Part shown: in pieces, positions 56,413-64,000 of the stretch
Numbering within the stretch: position 1 is the first letter of the stretch
How the letters are laid out: each line of letters begins with the position of its first letter
Assembly (NCBI RefSeq): GCF_004210375.1
Contig: NC_134830.1
Coordinates: 43,529,094 to 43,593,093 of the forward strand
Source of the DNA: Tachypleus tridentatus
Lineage: Eukaryota; Arthropoda; Merostomata; Xiphosura; Limulidae
Length of the DNA stretch: 64,000 nt
Direction: 5' to 3'
The notes under the pieces: model-generated
Told to the model about the DNA's origin: nothing
Database searches by the model: none
The model's input: the letters and a program-made list of their open reading frames with translations, nothing else
Made by a program: the position numbers and the translations under genes

Positions 56413-57835
56413 CAGAACGGCTGGTATGGTTATTATAACTTTTATCGATAAGGAGAGAACAGCGTTTCGACCTTCCTAGGTCAGCTTCAGGTTAAGAAAG
56501 AGAGAGTTCGAATGTGACCAATTAGCAACACTTATAGAATTTACTATCACCAAAACTAACTTTATGTTCAATGACCAAAAATACCTACAAATAAATGGAC
56601 AAAGACATGGGGAATCACGTGTCACCAATTCTAGCCAACATTTTTATTGAGATTAAATCTCAAGTGATCAATTCAGCCTTACACCTACCACTATACTGGT
56701 ACAGATATGTTGATGATACAATTGTTGGATTCACATCTACAGAACACACACTTAGTTTTGTCAATCACATTAACTCGATACACTCCAACATTAAGTTCAC
56801 TTGTGATGAGGAAAAAAATAGCCAAGTAGCATTTCTTAACCTCAAAATCACTAGAACTAATACTCAATTAAAAACAGAAATCCACAGAAAAATCACCCAT
56901 ACTGGATTATACATTCCCAGGGACTCAGCACATGAAACAAAACAAAAACTCAACGTGTTAAGAAACCAAATAAGCACAGACACAACACTATGTTCACCTG
57001 ACAAAATTAACGATAAAAACAACAAAATAAAACAACATTTCACAAACACATCAACAAATTTCCTCAAAAAACCTTTGAAAAAATTATACACACACACAAC
57101 AGATAACAACAAACAAACAAGCCCCAAAGATACAACAAACTACACTGCTGCACACCATATGTTCCTGACATCAGCGAAAAAATAACCAACATTTGGAAAA
57201 AATCTTATAACAAAACACAACATTCCAGTAAACACTAAAATTTATCTAAAAACCAGTTACAAAACAAAAGTCCATACTATGTAAGAACTACACTGACAAA
57301 CACAACACCAACATTATTTATACAATATATTGCAACAACTGCCACAACTTCTATATTGGAGAAACAAGCAGAAAAATGGAAACTAAATTCAAAGAACAAA
57401 AAAAAACCAAAAAACTTCACACATTTTTGAACATGGCAAGTCAAATAAACACAACATAACTATAGAAAACACCCCGATATTAAGTTGGGAAACAAATATA
57501 AACAAACACAAAATCAAAGAAGCCCTACTTGTACAGCAATTAAAACCAAACTTAAAACAATATAAAGGAACATCTTTATACCTATTTTGAATAATAACCT
57601 AACATCCACCTGTATCGCCCCCTAAAATCCTGTACCCGTTTATACTCTCGCCCCTAACACATGTACCCGTCAACGGTCACATTCAAACTCTCTTTCTTAA
57701 CCCGAAGATGACCTAGGAAGGATGAAACATTATTCTCTCCTTAGCAATAAAAGTGTTAATACCCACACCAGCCGTTCAGAGATATACTTTTATTTCAAAT
57801 GGGTTTCTCGTCATCAAGTAATGGGCAATGTATTA
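56413..57835 (+). mobile_element. Penelope-like element with inverted ends (PLE-B)
   Basis: 56413-56520 is an inverted copy of the element's own 3' UTR and terminal repeat (gaacggctggtatgg, ggtcagcttcaggttaag). It is joined directly to an RT fragment beginning aattagcaacacttat. The coding part runs to about 57590. The 3' end (57675-57835) carries the same sequence in direct orientation. A second PLE family, clearly diverged from PLE-A. Confidence 0.9.
56522..57590 (+). pseudogene. PLE-B RT/GIY-YIG relic
   Basis: 5'-truncated. The frame 56595-57185 has MGNHVSPILANIFIEIKSQ, YWYRYVDDTIVGFTS with the catalytic Y-V-D-D box intact (56706-56717), KITHTGLYIPRDSAHE and NKIKQHFTNTS. After shifts, the GIY-YIG part at about 57325-57580 reads CNNCHNFYIGETSRKMETK and KEALLVQQLKP, with an A-run insertion near 57400. 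Inactive, but from a lineage with the full catalytic box, unlike PLE-A2 and PLE-A3. Confidence 0.9.
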
Positions 57836-58237
57836 ACATACAAGATAATTATCACTACAAATAGATGATTAAAATAATTGAATAATCTTATAGTTGAGCA
57901 TGTTTTATGATTAGAAATATGCAACTGTCTCACTCTCTTGTAAATGTTGCGTTAAATGCGGAAGACTTAATAATAATAATAATAATACATTAAAATATTC
58001 ATTTTTTCTCTATTAAATGTGCGATATATTCACATTCTACTTCCTTACGATAATTGCTAGTGCATTTACGATAAGGATATCTGAACAACAAGATAAAGTC
58101 TAAAAAGGGAGTTGCTAAATATATATATATATTAACTCTTTTTACCTTTTTTATAATTAATTTAGCTATAACATAAAATCGTTTAGGTACTTTCTTTCCT
58201 CATTTTCAGAAAAAAAAATACATTTTAAAAATATTTG
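57836..58237. other. intergenic, microsatellites only
   Basis: (AAT)n near 57969-57988 and (AT)n near 58120-58132. Confidence 0.5.
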
Positions 58238-58362
58238 CCCCCAAGTGACAAAGTGATATATGTCTGCGGATATATACTGCTCGAAATCGTGTTCCGATAC
58301 CCGTAGTGGACAGAGCAAATGTAACCTTTTCTATAGCTTTGAGATTAATAACAAATAAAATA
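58238..58362 (+). repeat. SINE-2 copy
   Basis: gcccccaagtgacaaagtga head, gtgttccgatacccgtag, gacagagcaaatgtaacc, ctatagctttgagattaa and an A-rich tail. Confidence 0.75.
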
Positions 58363-58574
58363 TATTTTTTCTTCTAAGTGCGTCGTCAAAAGATGTATCA
58401 CAATATATATGATTTCCTTTGTTTTTTGAACAATGGAAAACAGCAAAAACAATAAATGTGTCTGCAAAATATGTATGGTAGAATATGTTATTTGAAAATT
58501 TTAGTTCTGAATTTGCGACTTAATCAAATCAAAATTCCACGAGTGTGGAAAATAAACTTCACATAATCGGATGC

Positions 58575-58695
58575 CAGAAACTTATAGAAACTTATAAGCA
58601 CAGAGCTACCCAAGGGGCTGTCGGTGCTTTGTTGACCATTAATTTCGAAACTCGATTTTCAGACTTAACGTTGAGCTTCTGGAGGGCTATGTTGA
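58575..58695 (-). repeat. SINE-2-like copy, inverted, degraded
   Basis: ataagcacagagctacccaa (complement of the 3' module), then tgtcggtgctttgttga, tttcgaaactcgattttca (B-box region). The head is unclear. Confidence 0.5.
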
Positions 58696-58938
58696 TCAAC
58701 AGAATAAAATATATAATCAAAACAAACAGTTATAGCTAACAAAACGTAAATAAATGATCAGAAGTGATGTGGTCAAAAAATTGCCCCAACCAGGACAGTG
58801 AAATCAGAGATTAAATGGTATGGTTAAAATAAAAATGTTTAAGCATTAATTTTATCACATGTGATTTTATGTCAAAAAGGATCAAGGATTAATGAATTGA
58901 AAAGACTGGGGAAAATATTATATAAAAAAACGTGTAAA

Positions 58939-59072
58939 TGGCATCCCCAGTGATACAGCGATATGTCTGCAGACTTAAAACACTAGAAACCGAGTTTCGA
59001 TACCCCTAGTAGACGGAGAACAGATAGTCCTTTGTGTGGCTTTGCGCTTAACTTTAAACAACAACAACCTAA
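58939..59072 (+). repeat. SINE-2 copy, well preserved
   Basis: catccccagtgatacagcga, gtctgcagacttaaaacac, gagtttcgatacccctag, agaacagatagtcctttgtg, ggctttgcgcttaactt and an aaacaacaac tail. Confidence 0.85.
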
Positions 59073-59439
59073 TTCCTGGCTTTTGATGGTTTGAAAAAGA
59101 CGTATGAAGAGAAATAGTAACTCATTTTATCAAGAAAAAGGTAGGTCATACAGGGAAGTTAAATTATCAGTAGGAAATGAAAAGTAGATGGAACATTATA
59201 TTAGGTTGTATCAATGAAGCGAAAGATTCAAGTCAGAAAAGGTATTACAATTTTTTTATTATAGAAATGGAAGACCATTCAACGAAAGCAGTTGATCGAA
59301 CAATGTTGAAAACTACCAGAGAAGATAGAATAGTATAAGTTTATACCAAGACAGAGAGAAATGACTCAAAAACTGGTCTAAGCTCTTAGGATTATGTCCA
59401 AGTTATGATTTCATCATAACAGAAGACCATTTGGATTGG

Positions 59440-59590
59440 ATTTTCATGATAACGAGAAATCCGCCTGAGGTCAAAATATTTTCTAAAGACGGCTGGTATG
59501 GTTATTAAAACTGTAATTAAAATAAAGCACATAACAACGTTACGACCTTCTTAGGTCATCTTCAGGTTAACAAAGAGAGTTTGCATTTGA
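59440..59590 (-). mobile_element. solo PLE-B terminal repeat, inverted
   Basis: Minus orientation: atgataacgagaaatccgcc (outer end), agacggctggtatggttat, then acgaccttcttaggtcatct and tcaggttaacaaagagag. The core reads CUGAAGA (59565-59559), hairpin GACC/GGUC, then GUAA where GAAA is required. No coding part. Confidence 0.8.
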
Positions 59591-59794
59591 ATTGAATTTT
59601 AGAGATTTATAAAAAAACAATGACAAAAGATCAGTTATGGTTCATTACGTTATATTTAAATAAGCGTAAAACATTATAACGCAGTTTCAGTTGATATCGT
59701 AACATCCGGTCGTACTGTATAGGACAATCGTTCGTCCTCACAATAATTTACAGATGAATTTATCTTGAAAGATACGTTGATGTGAGGTTATCAT

Positions 59795-59910
59795 AGGCAC
59801 AGGGGAATGTATACGGACTCGCACCCCTGAAACCGGCTTTCGACACTTGTAATAGGCAGAGCACAGATAGCCTATTGTGTAATTTTATGCTTAACTTCAA
59901 ACAAAACAAA
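59795..59910 (+). repeat. SINE-2 copy, head truncated
   Basis: cacaggggaatgtatacgga, ctttcgacacttgtaat, ggcagagcacagatagccta, ttgtgtaattttatgctta, and a caaacaaaacaaac tail. Confidence 0.8.
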
Positions 59911-59942
59911 CAAAAATTAAGAGCTCACCATTTCTTACTGCT

Positions 59943-60061
59943 GGCGCCCCCAGTGGCACAGCGGCATGCCTGCAGACGTACAACGCTAGAAACCGATTTT
60001 CGATATGTGTGGTGGGCAAAGCACAGAAAACCCATTGTGTAATTTTGTGCTGAACTTCACT
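59943..60061 (+). repeat. SINE-2 copy
   Basis: Second copy 33 bases after the previous one: gcgcccccagtggcacagcg head, ttttcgatatgtgtgg, gcaaagcacagaaaaccc, attgtgtaattttgtgctga. Both share aatttt in place of agcttt in the 3' module, which suggests a local duplicate or a subfamily. Confidence 0.85.
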
Positions 60062-60431
60062 GATGGCTTTCCATAGACCATTTTCTGTGCGAGGACAAGG
60101 TTTCCCGTTCCGGTTTCAACTGTCCGATCATTCAGAAACCAAAAGACGACTGTGTTCGTATAAAATTGTATGAATACTTACTTAATTCTCCAAATGCTTG
60201 AAGTATTTGTTGGTTGAACGGGTATGCCGAGCAAGCAATGTGTGTATCCATAACTTGCGTATATTTTGCAGATGGTTGTTCTTCTTGCGCATGTTACTAG
60301 TGTCATAGACACGTGAAAGGTTTTAGCGCCCAACATTCGTGTTCTAGAGTTGTTACCAGTTACAAGATGAAGGCTGCACTTTGTTGATTTGTTATTGGTT
60401 TCTGTTAGTTTAGTTCTCAGTGACTCAAGTT
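60062..60431. other. intergenic, nothing recognised
   Basis: The minus-strand frame 60178-60471 partly overlaps the next SINE and has no recognisable domain. Confidence 0.4.
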
Positions 60432-60708
60432 GTTTGTTTGTTTGATTTTGGAATTTCGCGCGAAAATACACGAGAACTACCTGTGCTCGCAGCTCCTAAT
60501 TTAGCAGTGTAAGATAAGAGGAAAAGCAACTAGTCATTACCACCCACTGCTAAGTCTTGAGTTATTATTAGCAACTAATAGTGGGACTGACTGTCACATT
60601 ATAACTCCCCACGGCTGAAAGAACTATCATGTCCGATTCATGTTCGGAGATTCGAACCTGCGACCCTCAGATTACGAGCCGAGCACCCTAACCACCCGGC
60701 CATGTAGC
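60432..60708 (-). repeat. SINE-1 full-length copy, inverted
   Basis: tgtttgtttgtttgattttg tail, gaatttcgcgcgaaaatac, ctaatttagcagtgtaag, caccacccactgctaagtc, attcgaacctgcgaccctca B-box, and the head ending accacccggccatg. Confidence 0.9.
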
Positions 60709-61334
60709 TGAAATTGATTCATATACCTTTTGTTCTTTAGCGCCGTTAAGTACAAGGGATATTCTAGTCTTGAAAACACGAAATCCCCGATTTGATGACA
60801 TCCTTATAACCTGAAAGTATCAGTGTTTGTTCGAAGCGAGAAATGCCTTTTCGAAACGCTGTCACTTTGCGGCGGTATCACACTATCTGGGAAATGTTAA
60901 ACAAGATAAGCTACTTCTTGCTGCGACTTCATATAGGCCGTGGTTGTCACGTGACTTCTTGATTAGCATACTTAGAACTGTTTTAGGTTAACGTACATAA
61001 CCCGTTAATGTAAATGCTTCATTATTTGATTACGTGATTTACCTTATCCCAGTTCCTGCGGTTGCTACTATAAAATTCTAGTTTGTATTGTTATTATTAT
61101 AAGTCATAAAATTTAACAGATTTATGGTCACGTTTCCATAAAAAGAAATACCTCACATGCAAGAAAAAACAACAATTAAAATAGAAAATCAAATTTGTTT
61201 CTTAAAAAACTTTATTGAAACAACTCCCGTCTATTGTTATGTTTATTTTTGGTGCATTTGTTTAATTTTATTATTGTCTTCTGGACTATAAATTGAGGAA
61301 CCCTTAGAAGGTTTCACTTCGAAGATAACATTTC
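60709..61334. other. intergenic, nothing recognised
   Basis: No gene or repeat recognised. Confidence 0.45.
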
Positions 61335-61337
61335 ATT

Positions 61338-61603
61338 TTGTTTGTTTTTTTGTTTTTGGATTTCGCGCAAAGCTACTCGAGGGCTATCTGCGCAAGCGGT
61401 CCCTAATTTAGCAGTATAAGACAAGAGGGAAGGCAGCTAGTCATCACCACTCACCGCCAACTCTTGGGCTACTCTTTTACCAATGAATAGTGGGATTGAT
61501 CATCACATTATAACGCCCCCACGGCTGAAAATGAGAGCATAGTTGGTGCAACCCTAAGATTACAAGTCGCATGCCCTAACCCACCTGGCCATGCCGGATC
61601 ACA
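61338..61603 (-). repeat. SINE-1 full-length copy, inverted
   Basis: ttggatttcgcgcaaagcta, ctcgagggctatctgcgc, gtccctaatttagcagtat, agagggaaggcagctagtca, actcaccgccaactcttggg, cacattataacgcccccacg, then a small deletion across the B-box and the head ctggccatgccgga. The 3' module is close to consensus. Confidence 0.9.
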
Positions 61604-62681
61604 TTTCATTTTACCAGTGTAAGAACGCTAAATGTTTGTTTGCAAGAACCTACCCTGGACCTACCAACAACATATATTCTAATTCTAGCAACTGACGTCA
61701 TAGTCCCTGTTCAGTAAATGGTGTGAAACAATAAAATAGTCATAAATCCAGACCTTTTTTTCTTTAAATGTATTTTTATATCAAAATACGTTTGATGCTT
61801 TATATTAGTTTTTGCCACATGTGTATACCACGTTTTGCCCAATAAAACAGTTCACGTGTGAATTTCAGATAATATATATACATATTCAAAGTGCTGTTAT
61901 TACACACCATAATAACATCGACAAGACATAAAGTTCGTTGTATATTATCACTTGACACTTATTTTCACCCCATATTTCTTCACACGAGTGCTTATAACTG
62001 TATACTTCGAACGAACATATTTTTTTTAAATGCCACGAAAGTTCCAGGGATTATTTGAAAAAAAAACAAAAAACTATGTTCAGTATAACTATCTATTGCA
62101 ATACGTGCAGTACATAGATAATCTATTCAATCAGTTTTACATTGTTGCTTTTATGTTTGTAATTTATGAATTCTGAGAATACGATTTAGAAACACATTTT
62201 CTTATAATGAGTTTTAAAGCTGTGATGAAAACAATGCCATTATGATCCATATTCCATTACTTTAAACGTCAAAAGGTTAGAGAAATGATATTTAATGGCA
62301 TTTTTTTTCGAAATGTTATTGGGAATTTTAGTAAATTCAGAATACTAACTGTGGAAAAAGTTCATCTATCAACTTTATTTGTTATACTTATCTATGAGTC
62401 ATTTTCTCGCCGGAAAAAGCTGAAATGTGTTTTATATAGTTTTCCAATAGAGTGTTTTTGTTTCATAGTTTTTTAATACTATTTTTTTATTTTTAACAAT
62501 GTCAGTAAACTTTTACAGGAACACCGCGAGGCTAAGAATATGGAATGGTTACAAGGAACTTATTTTACGTTTTGAGTAACATAGATCACCACATGCGCAA
62601 GTAAGAAATACAGCTTAACAGTAAAAACTTTGGCAGCCTTCCAAAATTCCAATAATCGATCCACTTGATTATGTGTATGCG
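61604..62681. other. intergenic, nothing recognised
   Basis: AT-rich; the frame at 62285-62476 is Phe/Ile-rich without features. Confidence 0.45.
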
Positions 62682-62795
62682 TTTTTCTTATAGCATAGCC
62701 ACATCGGGGTATCTACTGTGTCCACCGAGGGAAATCGAATCCTCAGTTCTAGGGTTACAAATCTGTAGAATGACCGCTGTCCCAGCGGTGGACTA
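62682..62795 (-). repeat. SINE-3 copy, inverted
   Basis: tttttcttatagcatagcca, tctactgtgtccaccgagg, aaatcgaatcctcagttc, gttacaaatctgtagaatg, ccgctgtcccagcggtgg. Confidence 0.8.
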
Positions 62796-64000
62796 CTTAA
62801 TTATATAAGAAAAAGTCTAGAAATTTTGTTTCGTATTAATAAATAAGATATATATTTATGTTCCAAACTATAGTTCTGTGGTACGTACAGATGCATCTGT
62901 AAATATATATATTAAGATATTAGTATTACAGAAACACACTGCCCATTGCTAGGAAAACTAGAACAACAGATACTCGTGGGTTTTGTAATAACATTTCCTT
63001 ATTGGATATTAGCACTATCAGTGTATGAATAGACTGATTGCCCTTCTAACGAACTTATCGGGAGCAGCAAGGTTTGTAAATATTTAAATTTCACTGATTC
63101 TCTGTAACTTTCCTTTTTCAGTTCAGGACCGTCCCGAATCATTATTGACGAACGGACAATTCAACACTTCTGCTTGTTCCTATTCTTTGCATCCTATATT
63201 ATATTGTATTGTTTCTGTGGCAGAAGTAAATCTGCTGGAGGGTTGGCAGTTCACTGACCATGTTAGTCATTGTTCGGAAATCTGCAGTAAAACACTTTCA
63301 CAGATTTAGCGTTTTCTTTCTTTCTTTAACTTTTAAAAACTCTTTATTTTAGTTAAGTTCTACTCGAGTAAATCTTACACGTTGCTGTGGTTTACAAATT
63401 TCGCCATCTCTGATAAAAATCATAGAACCTGATTATTAATATATGAGCCCCGTCTACGAACTTTAGCACTGATTTATGAGGATAGAATCACCTAAAACGA
63501 TATCAAGATCCCTATTAAAAATTAATTAAACATAAAAGATTAATAAGCCCTCTTTTTCCAAAGAATAAAGTCGTAACGACACACTCTTATATTCGGACCA
63601 CTGTATTCATAAGCCATAGAAATCTAAAAATAGCCAATTATGAGCTATCAGATATTGCGCTATATCTTAAATGAGAAATAAACACATGAACTCAATACTT
63701 AAACACTTATGTTTGTAAATGAAATAGAATAAACCCTGCACTTTTTTGTATTGATTCACTAAAAACTATTACCAACACTGTTAAGACAACCACCTTTAAC
63801 CCTCATTGTTCACCGTCAGGTTTTTCGAATCATTTATGGCTTCTGATTTCTAAATAAACTTGTTGTTAACCAAAGCTATTGCAATTTGTTTCTTTTAATT
63901 TACGCAAAACCTTGTCGACAAGGATCGCTCCAAACTGAAATTCTACCACCATCACTAATATTTATGAATAGAAATTACCAACGTCAAAGTGACTGTGATG
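62796..64000. other. intergenic, nothing recognised
   Basis: No coding signal or repeat I can support up to the end of the window. Confidence 0.45.

Overview
The window is animal nuclear DNA: AT-rich, intron-rich and packed with transposable-element relics. Many copies of a tRNA-headed SINE of about 270 bp, plus two shorter tRNA-headed SINEs, resemble repeats I associate with horseshoe crab genomes. The taxon is therefore an inference (chelicerate, probably Xiphosura). No bacterial-type gene organisation, rRNA gene or CRISPR array was seen.

One host gene is well supported. Six exons on the + strand between 11476 and 39929 join in frame to encode a 168-residue D-aminoacyl-tRNA deacylase (DTD1), with an AATAAA signal at 40072. 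It hydrolyses D-aminoacyl-tRNAs and so keeps D-amino acids out of translation. Both family motifs are present (SQFT at residues 78-81, NDGPV at 137-141).

Layout. 1-11475: intergenic, with many SINE copies and no gene seen. 11519-19412 (intron 1): a Penelope-like (PLE) fragment, one SINE, a Jockey-type LINE relic and a second LINE remnant. 19504-22013 (intron 2): a solo PLE terminal repeat. 22117-35865 (intron 3, 13.7 kb): a Tc1-like transposase relic, a nearly complete hAT element with TIRs and a degenerate 8-bp target duplication, and a nearly full-length LINE with gag-like ORF1, ORF2 (EN-RT-RNase H) and a repeated 3' UTR. 35999-37061 (intron 4): nothing recognised. 37154-39884 (intron 5): a Tc1-like element with matching TIRs and an 84-bp tandem duplication. 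40078-64000: no host gene, but many SINEs, a head-to-head pair of PLEs (46966-51392), another PLE with inverted ends (56413-57835), three minisatellites and a possible Gypsy protease fragment.

All mobile-element ORFs are broken by stops or frameshifts. The most notable structure is the set of PLEs. Each longer copy carries an inverted piece of its own terminal repeat at the opposite end. The terminal repeats contain a hammerhead-ribozyme-like core, and the two arms of the head-to-head pair share the same change in the RT catalytic box. The three SINE families appear to share a 3' module. Recognisable SINEs crowd the flanks but are nearly absent between 14.7 and 40.4 kb, which is most of the gene.
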